Position numbers and translations under genes: made by a program. This document shows, piece after piece, positions 13,742 to 25,947 of a DNA stretch of 64,000 bases (the first letter of the stretch is position 1; every line of letters starts with the position of its first letter). Under the pieces are notes generated by a model. The model made no database searches and was not told where the DNA came from. It saw only the letters and a program-made list of their open reading frames with translations. This stretch comes from Caenorhabditis remanei (Eukaryota; Nematoda; Chromadorea; Rhabditida; Rhabditidae), in assembly GCF_010183535.1 (NCBI RefSeq), contig NC_071333.1:11530587-11594586 (forward strand). The letters are read 5' to 3'.

Positions 13742-16426
13742 ATGGCAACTCCAAACTACACGGCGCAGATAATACTGCTACAACAGGAGATGGATGAGAT
13801 GAAAGCGGATTTCTCTGAAAACGACAATGCATTTTTCTTGTGCTCCATGTCACTTATCATTTTCCGTATGTTCTTTTTTTCTGGTCTCATGACCTTCACC
13901 TATCCGTTTTCAGTCATGCAGTGTGGTTTCGCATTTCTCGAAGCAGGTGCAGTGCGTAGCAAAAACACTACTAACATTTTGATCAAAAACCTGCTGGATT
14001 CGTGTAAGTCTGCATACAGAATTAAAACTTGAAAAGAAAGAAATTTCGGAGATCTGTTTTCTTTTCAGGCATTGCAATTGTTGGATATTGGGCATTAGGA
14101 TGGGCATTGGCATTCGGAGATTGTCCTAATGATACCATTGGGTTATTTGTCGGATACTCTCAATTCTTCCTTGCCAACTTTGAAAATTACCCGAAGTAAG
14201 ATACCCGGGTGCAACAACTAGAACTTTATGATCTATGAGGGCATATATGCAGGCAGCCATAGTCCACAATGTTTCAATGTTCTGGCACAATTTTGATGTT
14301 TTAATGTAGTCACAAAAATCAAAAGTGCATAGAACCAAGACAATATAGTGGCACACACTGTGGAGGGGAAACTGAAATTAAATCAACAAAACGTTATCAT
14401 AATCTTCTCCAATTCTCGGCGACTTTATTATAATTTAAGAGGATCAGCAAATTTTTGTTGATTTCAAAAAATCAAAGACGCGTGCCCTGTGGTCATATTG
14501 ATATTGACAAGGATTAACCCTATTTGTTCTAGGTTTTTCTTCCAATACGTGTTCGCTGCGACGTCAGCAACAATAGTGTCTGGAGCGGTTGCAGAGCGGT
14601 GCGAGTTTGCAAATTACATCACATATTGTTCAGTTATCTCAAGTGAGACCAAAAATACAAGACGTCTAGTATAGCTTTGTTTTGTGATTCAGCTCTTGTC
14701 TACCCGATACTTACGCATTGGGGATGGCATCCCAAAGGATGGATGGCTCTTGGAATCACTAGCGGTGTTATCAACACTCATTATGACGTATGTGAAGGAC
14801 GGCACAACAAGGAAGTGAATCTCATAAATGTTTTTACAGGACTTTGCTGGGTCTGGAGTAGTTCATCTTTGTGGAGGGTCCATTTCACTGTTAGCCGCAT
14901 ACATGATTGGTGCTAGAATCGGAAGATTCCCTGAAGACGAAGACGACGAGTCTGATGAGATTCTTGGTCACTCTGTTCCTGTAAGTAGCCGATCAATTGA
15001 AACATCGAGCAATGGTTAATTTATTATCAGTGCGGGTGAAATTTCCGCTGTGATAAAAATAGTTCTGACAACGTTTTATAATCGTTTGGTTTTTAGGTTG
15101 TTTGATTTTAGAAAGTGAAAATGAATAGAGCATGGAGTATAGTTAGAATTAGTTAGACACAGAGAACAAACCGTGATTGACAGTTAATGCACTTGGAATT
15201 AATGTCAGAAAGAAATGTGACTTTTATAGTTCGCTGCATTGGGTGGATTCATTCTCATGTTTGGATTCCTTGCTTTCAATGGAGGATCAATGGCAGATAT
15301 CGTGAAACCAGGAGAGGGGCATATTGTTGCATTGGCTATGGTTAACACAATTCTTAGTGGAGCATTTGCTGCTTTGACCTACCTCATTGCTCACTACTTG
15401 TACCACGGAAAATGGACACTTCTATTGACTATCAACGCTTGTCTCGCTGGAATGGTTGCCTCATGCGCCGGATGTAACAAAATGGAGCCATGGGCATGTA
15501 TCTGGGTTGGAGTTGGAGCCGGACTCATCTATTTGACATTGAGCAGATCTATGATTAAGTGAGAAATGAGAACCGCCGCATACATTAACAAAACGTTTTA
15601 CAGATGGAGAATTGATGACCCACTTGACGCATTCGCCGTACATGCTGGTGGAGGTTTCTGGGGTCTTACTTCAGTTGCTATTATTGGTCATGACGGTGTA
15701 GTTTATGCTATCGGTAACACAATCGGAGGAGCTACAAATGGAGGTGACCAAATCGCTCAGGCATTTGCTGTAAGTGAAATAAGACAACTATTCTTATTTA
15801 TTACCTATTTTTAGCAACTCGGATGGCAATGGGTGTGTGCACTTGCAATTGTAACCTGGTCCTTCTTGTGGATGTGGCCAATCTTTGGACTATTGAAAAA
15901 GATTGGCAAACTTCGTGTCTCCGAAGAAGTAGAAATCAATGGACTTGATATTTACAAGCACGGAGAATCTGCATATCCACTTCATGCTTATGGGCACGGA
16001 TGGCATGATTTTGAATCAGCACCATCCAGCAAAGAAAATCATAGTAAACATCTTCCAGTTGGAAGAAAGAATAGAATTATGAGTGTTCATCCAGAAAGTA
16101 AGTCACACAATGCTACTGAAAATTTGAATTCACAACTTTCAATTTTAGTGTCCCTGGAACAATTGGCATCAGTTTATGACAGAAGTGGAAGTGTTGGGGA
16201 ATCGGATCAACCAAAGCGACTCTTCCAGAATCAAATGGAGAGAAGAAAGTCTAGAATGTTGGAAGCCAATAATTCGTTCAGCAATATGTATCTTGATGAC
16301 AATGAAGTACCGGAGAGAAAGAATACAAATCCAAAGACCGTCAGCCTACAAGTCCCAACCACCATCGTTGAAGCTCCAGAAGAAGAAACGTTGACCACTG
16401 AACAGCAAGAATCTAACTGGACCTGA
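13742..16426 (+). CDS. amt-4: Ammonium transporter (Amt family), first tandem copy
   Basis: Ten exons: 13742-13865, 13914-14003, 14069-14195, 14533-14642, 14693-14787, 14840-14980, 15230-15558, 15604-15769, 15815-16097, 16149-16426; 580 residues, phases consistent. It is a polytopic membrane protein that conducts ammonium or ammonia. Family landmarks are [42 protein letters not shown] and [13 protein letters not shown]. The last two carry the two pore histidines known from AmtB. An acidic loop ([15 protein letters not shown]) is shared with the neighbouring copy. The cytoplasmic C-terminus contains YGHGWHDFE, the conserved regulatory-tail motif. Its tail is about 46 residues longer than that of the downstream copy. 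The assignment to amt-4 rather than amt-1 rests on gene order relative to the ITP-like gene, so the symbol is less certain than the family. Confidence 0.9.
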
Positions 16427-17937
16427 ACGACTCATTGCATAATTTAGTATATTCTGGTAACTATTAGGTTTTATGATGAACATTTCTCTTATTTGTAATT
16501 AGTTGGAGTCACCTTTGACGTTTTCTGTGTATATTATTCCTATGTTTCATATTGTCCAGTTTCATGATATAAGATGAAATGAAAACTAAACCTATCAAAA
16601 ATATCTTCTTATTCTGAACAATGATTTCTTAAAACTGAAGGTCATTTTTTTCTCACTTCGAAAGAGATAGATTCTTCAATCACAGAGAACGCAGACACAA
16701 CTAGAAAGTAACTTTTTGTAGTCTCTTCGTCTTCTTTTCGCGACGACGAAATGATAGATTGATAATCGTTGTGTTTGTGTTGCCTCATAAGAACATTCAA
16801 GGGTGAAATGAAACAATATCATAACGTCTCGTGATTTCGCGACCATTTTGATTTCAAGAAGATACTTTGCAAATTGGTGTGGGATAGATTTTTTGAATAT
16901 TGAGAAGTTCATGTTACCATAAAACAAAAATTTACGAAGACTGTGGACGGAGAAACCGTTTCAGAATAATGGTTAATTGGGATAGTAAAGAAATGCACCC
17001 GAAATGCCGTTAAAATTGAACAGAATAATCAGATAGACTCAAAAAGATAGCGATTTCCTGCTATGTTTCGAATGTAACAAAAATCAATATACTATTTTTA
17101 GAACACTTTGAAATGTTCTATAAACTTGGAATAAAATTTTCTTAAGATGTCATCAGGTATGACTAATTCTAAGATTCAAAAATACCAAAATGTGTATTGA
17201 CCCTTTTTGTAGCCGTAAATTTTTGTCAATAAGGGCATAAACATCTGAAAGTTGTTATTGGCATATGTTTTGGAAAATATTGAAACTGTAATATTTTGAA
17301 CCGTTAAAACGTCTACAATGAATATGCATCAAACATCAAGTTTTCAATAACTTCAAGTCATCTGAATAGTCTGATTCAACTAGTCGGAAGGTCATATAGT
17401 TCGAAAAGTAGCCATCCTTTGTCCCTCGCATCCTTCCCCCGATGTTTTGTCACATTTTGTTTCCTTAACGGATTGACTAATCTCTGTGTGGCAGAACATC
17501 AACTATTCCTATTTGTAAATGCGATTAAATAAAAAGAAAACAAAGTCGTTACTTGATACCATAAAGTTACCGTCTACACAAACATTCACATCACCTTTAT
17601 AAATGTATATAAGTCGTTGCAACATGTGGGAAAATCATTCGGGATCAAAAACTTCCCGCTGTCTGAAAGTAGTCTCTCCAGTCATTTCAGTGCATACTTT
17701 TGCCCATCCATATCTGTCGTACTTTGTGACCCCGCGATTGAAAATTGACAAAGAACATCAGTGATCAAAAAGTTGTGATAACTTTCGTTAGGCGAGAAAA
17801 GAGTGTAATAAAAAACCGAAAACCAGTAAGTAGTTATCATTCGATCGGGTTAAAAGGATACTGTAGACTGTCCGCCCACAACTTTTTGATTCCGTTGCAC
17901 TCATCAACCATTTCATTCGACGTTTTCGTTTCACAAG
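16427..17937. other. Intergenic spacer between amt copies
   Basis: AT-rich spacer of 1.5 kb with no supported gene. The reading frame at 16676-16927 on the minus strand has no recognisable motif. The distance is too large for a typical worm operon, so the downstream amt gene probably has its own promoter here. Confidence 0.5.
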
Positions 17938-20083
17938 ATGTCGGCGCCGGTGAATTTGACGGCAGAAATTGTTCAGCTTCATGCTGAAATTACAAGACTC
18001 GAGACGGGTTTCTATGAGAATGTCAACTCGTTCTTCCTCTGCTCCATGGCTCTCATTATCTTCTGTAAGTTCAATAAATCTGTTTCAGATATAAAATAAA
18101 CTCTTTTTTCAGTCATGCAATGCGGTTTCGCATATCTTGAAGCAGGAGCCGTACGCAGTAAGAACACGACAAACATTCTTATAAAGAATCTTCTTGACTC
18201 TTGTATTTGCATCATCGGGTATTGGGCAATCGGATGGGCACTAGCTTACGGTGAATCTGGAGATGGTGTGAACCTATTCTTCGGTCACTCCCAGTTTTTC
18301 CTTTCTGGATTCTCTGACTATCCCCGATTCTTTTTCCAATACGTATTCTCTGCTACTGCTGCGACTATTGTTTCCGGTGCTGTCGCTGAAAGATGTGAAT
18401 TCATCACCTATGTGACGTACTGTACTGTTATTTCAAGTTGGTTATTTTTTCACTTTTGTTTACCTATAATGGTGACACTTCAAGCAAAAAAAGATTAATT
18501 ACAGCATTCATCTACCCGATTCTCACCCACTGGGGATGGTCAGAGAATGGATGGATGGCACAAGGAATCACTAGTGGAATCATTGATACCAAATATGATG
18601 TAACTGTTTACTTCTCTGAAAAGGAGAACACTAATGTGATTTATAGGATTTCGCTGGATCAGGAGTCGTTCATCTCTGCGGGGGGTCAATTTCTTTCCTC
18701 GCCGCATGGTTTATGGGACCAAGAATCGGAAAATTCCCTGAAGATGAGGATGACGAATCGGATGAAATTCTTGGTCACTCTGTTCCAGTATGTGTTTGTG
18801 TTGACCTCTGATACTTACAGTCAAAATGTGATCTGTTGACATTAAGTTTATTTTTTAGTTTACCGCGTTGGGAGGATTCATTCTGATGTTCGGTTTCTTG
18901 GCATTTAATGGAGGTTCAGTTGCCAGTATCTCACATGCAGGAGATGGGCATACTGTAGCTTTGGCTATGGTCAATACCATTATGAGTGGATCATTTGCCG
19001 CTCTAACTTATCTCGGCGTTCATTATTATCAACACGGAAAATGGACACTTCTCCTAACAATCAACGCATGTTTGAGTGGAATGGTTGCCGCATGTGCCGG
19101 ATGTAACAAGATGGAGCCCTGGGGATGCATCTGGGTTGGAACTGGAGCTGGATTGTTATATCTGGCTTGCAGTAAGCTTATGATCAGGTAGAGACGACAA
19201 TACACAAAACACAAAAAAACAAGACACACGTTTAGACTGAAGATTGATGACCCTCTTGATGCTTTCGCCGTGCATGCTGGTGGTGGTTTCTGGGGATTGA
19301 TGTCATCTTCCATTATTTCACGTGGTGGTCTTGCATATGCTCTTGTTGGCTCAATTGCTGGAGAGGAAAATTCAGGAGATCGCTTGACACAAGCATTTGC
19401 TGTAAGAAGATAAGAGGCCAATACAAAATCAAAACAATTATGATTTCAGCAACTCGGATGGCAGATGATTTGTGCATTGGCGATTGTGGTCTGGTCGGTT
19501 TCTTTCATCTTTCCATTTTTCTGGATTCTCAAAAAGGTTTGTAAAGTTATAGGGGTTTCATGTGAAGTAAGATATGAGAAACACGTGAAACACATGGATG
19601 TGTCTTCAGAGAAAATCGTATCTCTCATAACAAAACTTAACTTATGATCTCTGTTACAATAACCAATGTCACAAACATTAGATGAAGATACTGTTTTAGG
19701 TCGGAAAACTTCGTGTATCTGAAGAAGTGGAGATCAATGGTTTGGATGTGTTCAAGCACGGAGAGATGGCTTATCCATTGAGAGCTTATGGACATGGATG
19801 GCATGATTTTGAGAGAGCTAACAAAGTTCAAGCGTTCAGTTCGAAAATCACTGTTGGTGAAGGAAGAAACACAAGAATCATGAAGATTCATCCAGAAAGT
19901 ATGAGTGATAGATAGACATCAAGTTATTACCTATAAGTATTTTCAGTGTCCATTGAACAACTTGCATCTGTCTACGATAGAAGTGGAAACATCATTCCAA
20001 TGCCGAAGAAGTCTCGTACTTTATTCACAAACCCAGCAGAGAGAAAGCTGTCTCAGATGGTTTATGATGAGAATAAAATGTGA
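17938..20083 (+). CDS. amt-1: Ammonium transporter (Amt family), second tandem copy
   Basis: Nine exons: 17938-18064, 18113-18436, 18505-18599, 18647-18787, 18859-19187, 19236-19401, 19450-19536, 19700-19898, 19947-20083; 534 residues. It is a plain tandem paralogue of the upstream gene. Intron positions match wherever both are interrupted, except that the second exon here covers three exons of the upstream copy and an extra intron splits ILKK from VGKLRVSEE. The motifs [31 protein letters not shown] and [13 protein letters not shown] are intact, including both pore histidines, as is the YGHGWHDFE tail motif. The tail ends soon after KKSRTLF. The matching gene structures show an old tandem duplication. 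The gene symbol depends on remembered C. elegans gene order. Confidence 0.9.
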
Positions 20084-23000
20084 TCTTGACTTGTAAATTA
20101 ATGATTAGTTGAATAGAATTATAATACACGTTCTTGTCTTCTATTTTACTTCAATGAAGTTTCTTCTCTTTGAATTTCCATTTCGTCCTTTTCCGTCAAA
20201 TTAGTTTCGTGCGTGGCTGTCACAATTCCAATCACCCATGCCTACCCAATAACCACCTCCTTCCAACTGCACTCTTATTTCGTGCACGCCGCCAACTCCT
20301 TCCAACGGGAGTCCCGAAACCCGCCGTCGGCTTCTGGACTAATTACAGCGTTTGGAATACCGCGCGTGCTCACCCGCCTGTCACCGTCGTCATTTTCCAC
20401 CCAAAAATTGGCGCCTTGACGGCGATGAAGATGGAAACAGGATGCGAGTTGGCAAAACGGAGAAGAGAAGAAAGAAGAAGCGAGCTTTTGTTGGGTGCGC
20501 AAGAAGCCATGGGCTTTTGTTTATTCCCCAGGGGAAATGTGAAGCACATGCGACGAATACAAAATGTGATTTTTGAGTTTTGCCGTCGCAGTTTACTATA
20601 CAACCATTGAATTCGTAAAAATACCAAGGTCATAACTCCAAAACTCGCTTAGTTTCAGTAGTTTTTTCTTCAGTTGGACAATGTTTTTGCATTTTGTCCA
20701 GTCTCGACTTTGTCTTCGAATTCAATTTTCTAGTTTTCTGTTCTGTTTTCAGAATTGCAGCTTCTGGTCGTGGTCCGAGACTTTCAAAGCTTGACTACAA
20801 CTTTTTAAAATCTTTCTTATGTTTTCTGGTTTCTATAGTCCTTGAGAAAAAAAAAGAAAATCGGGAAAGAAGACGTCTGAATTTTCATCAAATTTCCGGC
20901 CAATTGTTTCTCAATTTCCTGTGCATCGTCTAAATTTGTGAGAAAAAAAGGCAATCGAGTGGTCTACTGCCTCTTTTAGTGCCAACGAAAACCAATCATA
21001 TCAAATTTCGAAATTGAATGCCCGGAGACCATGGAAAACGTCGACAAAATGGTGAAATGCTCACTTCAGGTTGTTTCGGCTTTATTTTTCCCTCCTCCAC
21101 AATTTTTTTCAGTTGGATGGATATTGTGTCTGTCCTTCCTCTTCTTTGAAGCTGCTTCAACATTTCACCGGCACAAAAAAAGTCTCAAAGAAAACTTACT
21201 TACCCCCAGCCAATTGTAGTTATTCAACACACACTACATCAACTTCTTTCTTTTTCTTTTTTCTTTCTTTTTCCTCTTCCTTTTCTCTACTTTTCGTTTC
21301 ATTTTTTTTCGAAAGAAGGCCTTCAAAAGATACGCCCCGCCTACCTCCTCAAATCTTGTCTTCTTCTTCGTCGTCGTTTTCTTTCCATCTTCAAGAAGCT
21401 ACAAACGAGCGCTAATAAAGAAGAAAAGGGATGCTATTGAAACATTGTGCCATTGTTCTGAAGAGCTGTCGAAAAGTGCACTTGGCTTGAAATCAGATTG
21501 CGCGAGGAAGCGAAGAAAGGAAGAGAAGAGAGAAAAATCAAATTTTGTTTCTCTCCATTTTAACGCAGCTAAATGGGTTCTGTTCCTGATTTTAAACAAG
21601 AAAAAAAGAAGACGTCGAGGAACATTTCCTTCTACAGCTTGTTTTCGTCAACCTGTCACAACTCATCTCAACTTCTCAAATTTCGGATACGTATCATCAT
21701 ATCCCATTGCAATTTGCATATGCATTTCTTTTCTCATTCTACCATGAAAAGTCGGCCTTGCGCATTCATAGTTTGTTTGCTCACCGTCCTTTTCTCTATT
21801 TCTTTTCTTCTCCGGTTTTCATGTTCTTCAAAGTTGTACAGATTCCGTTCGAAAATATTATCGGTTTTACTGAATAACTGGAAATTCTGATGTCTATCAT
21901 TTGGATAATTAGAGTTCATGCTTTTCGAAATTTTTCATTCGAGAATATCTTGTCATTGGACTTTTATATTAAATTCAAATGAATTCAAATAATAAGGTAT
22001 CTTCCTGTGGCTCAACTAAATTAATTCCAATTTTTGATTCTAAAGCGAACAATTTTTTGTACTATGACTTAAGTGCTTCAGTCTTATAAAACACAACTTG
22101 TAACGTTTCCATTAGGTTATAAATATCCAATAAACGTAAAATATAAAAGAGCCACTGAAAAAATTGTCTCTTTCTTAAGTACTTTTAAAAAGCTTTCTAG
22201 CGGTTGCCAACCAATAAAAACGTTCGCGACCAAAAGGTGGTCCTTTTAGTGCTAAATAGGGGGACGACTGCCGCGTGTGTCCGCAACGTTGATTTGCTTT
22301 CCGCATGCACATGTCGCTTATTTTTGACCAGGGTGTTGGTGCCAATCAATAATATGCATGTGTTGACGCGTCTGTTGGATGCGCGAGAGCCTTGTGTGGT
22401 CGGTGTGTGACGAGCGGCCACCCTCGCTTTCCTTCTTCCCTCCATCGCGACCTCCTCTTTTGTGCATAACCCTATTTCTGCATATTTCGTTTTATTCCCC
22501 CTTCTTTGTCTACATTTTATATCTCTTTCTTCTCTCATCCTCCTAGATTGCGAGCCCAAAATATCTTTATAAGAAACTGAAATTTGTGTTCTCTTTTTTT
22601 TCCGTTCTCAGTAAGTACTGTGACAATTTGAGCTTGTTAAGAAACTCAAACATAATTCACCATGATGCTACCTGCTAGTCATTCAGATACATCTTTATTT
22701 TTCTCACGGCGACCAACTCCCCACATGCGTCCTGATCTTCGCAAACATACGGCTTTTCCTTTTATGGACGTCCATCCGCTCGGTCCCTTTCTATTCATAC
22801 TTTCACTCTGCTTGTTGCACTACGAAATGTTATGTTGCACTAATGACGAGAGCAGGAAGAGAAGACTAGACACACCGTGCAGTTTCCAACTATAATAAGA
22901 AAGCTTCACAACATATTGAAAGGAATACTTGTCTAGTCGGTTTACTTGTTTATGTTCTTCTTCAAAAATAAAAACACTTTAGGATGGGGTGTGTGGTGTG

Positions 23001-23614
23001 CTAACACTTGTTGAGAATTGGGAATGTTACTCACTTCTACACAAAAAAACACTCACTGGAGCTTCTAGAGTAGAGAAAAAAATAATCGGATGCACTTTTG
23101 ATATGTTCGGTCTCAGAAAATGCACATTTATTTTTCTTCGTTGTTGATCCAGACTAAATTAGTGTAACCTTGTGAGGATTAATGTACTTATCCTGAATAT
23201 CTTTACTAATGCATCCAAGTTTGATGTGGTTTTTATTCTCGAACTAACACTTCAAATTCTAACATAAATTCCAATAAGTATGGAAAATTTTGGTAGTCAC
23301 CGTAGTTTTCAGACTTTTGAATACGTATATCAATGTTCATTCAAACTTTGATGCTTTAATACATCTAGTAATTTATTGCACTCTAATCATTACTTGCCAT
23401 ATTTCTTATAAATACTGCTGAGATTCCATGGAAACGTCTCTTTCCAACATACTTGCATGTTGCCACTTCTATTTCACTCACTCCCAACTCGAATTTCAAA
23501 TTTCTATTTCCACCTGCTCATAAATTTTTGAAAACCCGCCGCTTTCACTCTCTTCTTTCTTTTTTATTTCTTTGCCTATCCACTTTCTCCAACTTCTTTC
23601 TCACTTTTCTAGAC
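20084..23614. other. Intergenic region with pyrimidine-rich tracts
   Basis: 3.5 kb with no supported gene. It contains long T/C-rich tracts, especially 21235-21310 and 23530-23620, which account for the apparent reading frames in this stretch. The 3' end carries the likely promoter and trans-splice site of the LAPTM-like gene. Confidence 0.45.
21235..21310 (+). repeat. Polypyrimidine low-complexity tract
   Basis: About 75 bases made almost entirely of T and C, dominated by TTTCTTTC-like units. This is simple low-complexity sequence and the source of spurious Phe/Ser-rich frames. Confidence 0.7.
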
Positions 23615-25327
23615 ATGGAAGAGAATCGACGGTCGAGAAAACCACAGATTGTTGTGAGTTAATTCATCGCTATTTTAGTTATTCAGCAGCTTTCAAATAT
23701 TTATTTTACCAAGTTTGTTGTTGTGATGACTCGTTGCTTTTTCTTATCAGTGCTGTCAATGTTCTCTCTATCTAACAACATTATTCTATCAGAATGTCCA
23801 TACTTACTCTTCCCAAGTCAGTTTCTGTGCGACGTTGCTTCCTCGTTTCTCTCTCTATTTTGGTTATTTTTTTTCCTCTTCCTCTCTTCTGCCTATCTAA
23901 TTTTTTTTTCGCCGTTCTCGTCAGCTTTTTTTTTTGCGAAATGTTCGTTTTTGGGCTCAATTCTGGTGTTGTTGTTGTGTTCACTTTTGACATTTCGCAT
24001 CAACCCTTCCGAAAAAAAAACAGAACAATAAACGAAATCCACTTCATTGCGTATCGGCTTTTCTCTCATGTGGTTGTGGAACCCTTCTAGTTGTTTTGTT
24101 TAGAAGAATAACGCTTTTTTTGCTTCTAGTGAATAAACCATCACATCAATGTTTCCAACATGTATTCACTTTTTTACAGATTTGGTTGGAAGGACGTTTC
24201 GAAAATATGATGAACGGACGGGCCGTTAGGTCCGTTCTGATACGCAATAATCGACAAGAGAACGGATCTGTAGATCACGTAAGTTGGATTCTGTTTATTT
24301 TTCAGATTGACTGACATTTAAAAGTCAGATGTATCACGGTGAAACCAAAATGTATTTTCAGGTTCCCCGCTCGATCCAATTTGATGAAAGTTCTGAAGAA
24401 TACAGATGCCTATGCAATTGTTTTCATGTCAAAACAGGCGCTTTCATAATTGGCTGCGTTCACGTCCTCATGATTCTCTTTTTCCTGATCCACAGTCTTT
24501 TCGTCTACTTCCAACACGATGGACGGTTGCAACAAGTTTGTTTTCAATACCACTAAACATTTCTATAAAAATATATTTCAGGCACGAGGCGTAAAAGAAA
24601 ACTATGTGTTCGGCTCATTTCTCGCTGAAATGATTGGACTAGGATTGGGTATATTTGCAGTTTTCCTCCTCTTCGTCGCATTGTCTCGAAACTCGGCATT
24701 ACTCGTCGTACCACATCTTGTTATGCAGGTACGAGTTGTTTTTTGTTTTGCAGAAGAAGTGAAATCCAGAAGAACCAGAAAAGAGAACATTTTTCAAAAA
24801 AGAAAATCCCAAAATCTAATTTGTACACTGGAAAGGGGAAGCTTGTTTTGAGACATTGGGAGCTCATCTTCACCAATTTCAGGTTATTGCCATTCTCTGC
24901 TTCATTTTGGTATTGGTTAGTGGAACGATAGCTTTGTGTACGGATTCAGCAGTCTTCTACCGATTGATTAATGCAGCACCGTTTATGGAACATCCGAATA
25001 ACAACACTGTTGCATTGGATACTGGTTGGTGTTTAATAAAGATATTGGCATTGCAGATTTTCAGAAATTGCATTAAAACATAAAGCCTTTCAAAAGATTT
25101 AAAGAAATGTTACGGATTAAAAAGAAAACATTTTACACTGAACCAATTTTTTAGGAACAATGGTTCGAATCTACTCCCTCATGATTGTATATGCCATATC
25201 ACTTGCTTTGGAATTCTGGTTCATTGTAGTCATCTACAACTGCAACAGATACCTTGACGAGCGCAGCGACTACATGAAATACTGTCTAGCATTCAGTACA
25301 CCAATGAAAACACTTTCTGCCAGATAG
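23615..25327 (+). CDS. LAPTM4-like four-TM endolysosomal membrane protein
   Basis: Six exons: 23615-23653, 24180-24278, 24362-24535, 24582-24728, 24883-25024, 25155-25327; 257 residues. The first exon is inferred: an ATG just after a TTTTCTAG acceptor opens a 13-codon exon ending in a GTGAG donor that joins exon 2 in phase. If that exon is not used, translation would start at 24207. The segment YRCLCNCFHVKTGAFIIGC resembles the start of LAPTM4 proteins (short cysteine cluster, then HVxTG and TM1). Four hydrophobic segments follow (HVLMILFFLIHSLFVYF, MIGLGLGIFAVFLLFVALS, VIAILCFILVLVSGTIAL, YSLMIVYAISLALEFWFIVVIY), with a short lumenal loop containing an NNNT glycosylation site. The family sits in late endosomes and lysosomes. 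I see no PPxY sorting motif in the short tail. Confidence 0.7.
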
Positions 25328-25947
25328 AAATATGTTGTCTAGATAATAAGTTTTTCTAAGAATAGTACATTCATCTATAGTCATTCCCTGCTACAAATGC
25401 CTTTTAATTCTGCTAGTGCTCTTATCGTCTTATTATTCCACATACGGTTTAATTAAGTCAATCTCGCTAATTTCATGATATTTTCTTCTCTTTGCCTTCA
25501 TTATATATATTTTTTGAAATTTCCATTTGTGTCATTTCGAACCGGAGTGTCTTTTTCCCATTACGTCTCACTGAGCATTTTCTTTTCACCTCTCTTAAAC
25601 TATTTTCACTTGCTCAGTTTCTTTTTGGACCTGTTCTTTCACTTCGAATTACAAAATGTCTTTATTCGATTCTGGAACTTTATCTGCTCTTTCTGAATGA
25701 GGTTGTGTTTGTGTACATAGATTTCAAATGTCTTGAATTTATTCGAAAACAAGAATTGACAAATATTCATGCTTTAATAGAATGATAATTGTTCAGATTA
25801 TTGAAACCATTTAGAAAATTTTAAATGACCTGATCAATTATTGTTTAACATTGATTAGTAACATTGTCGAGATCAATTGGTACAATAAAATTAAGTAAAA
25901 CAAAATGTACTTCGTGTTGAAAGTTTAAAATATTGTTGACTTCTGAT

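Noticed and set aside
21071..21890. Several frames of about 100 codons after amt-1
   Set aside because: All lie in T/C-rich low-complexity DNA and lack coding signatures.
23723..24090. Phe/Leu-rich 'membrane protein' frames
   Set aside because: Two overlapping frames in a polypyrimidine stretch that lies inside the first intron of the LAPTM-like gene.
25158..25172. GGTTCGAATC resembling a tRNA B box
   Set aside because: It is inside a coding exon of the LAPTM-like gene and no A box or acceptor stem is present.
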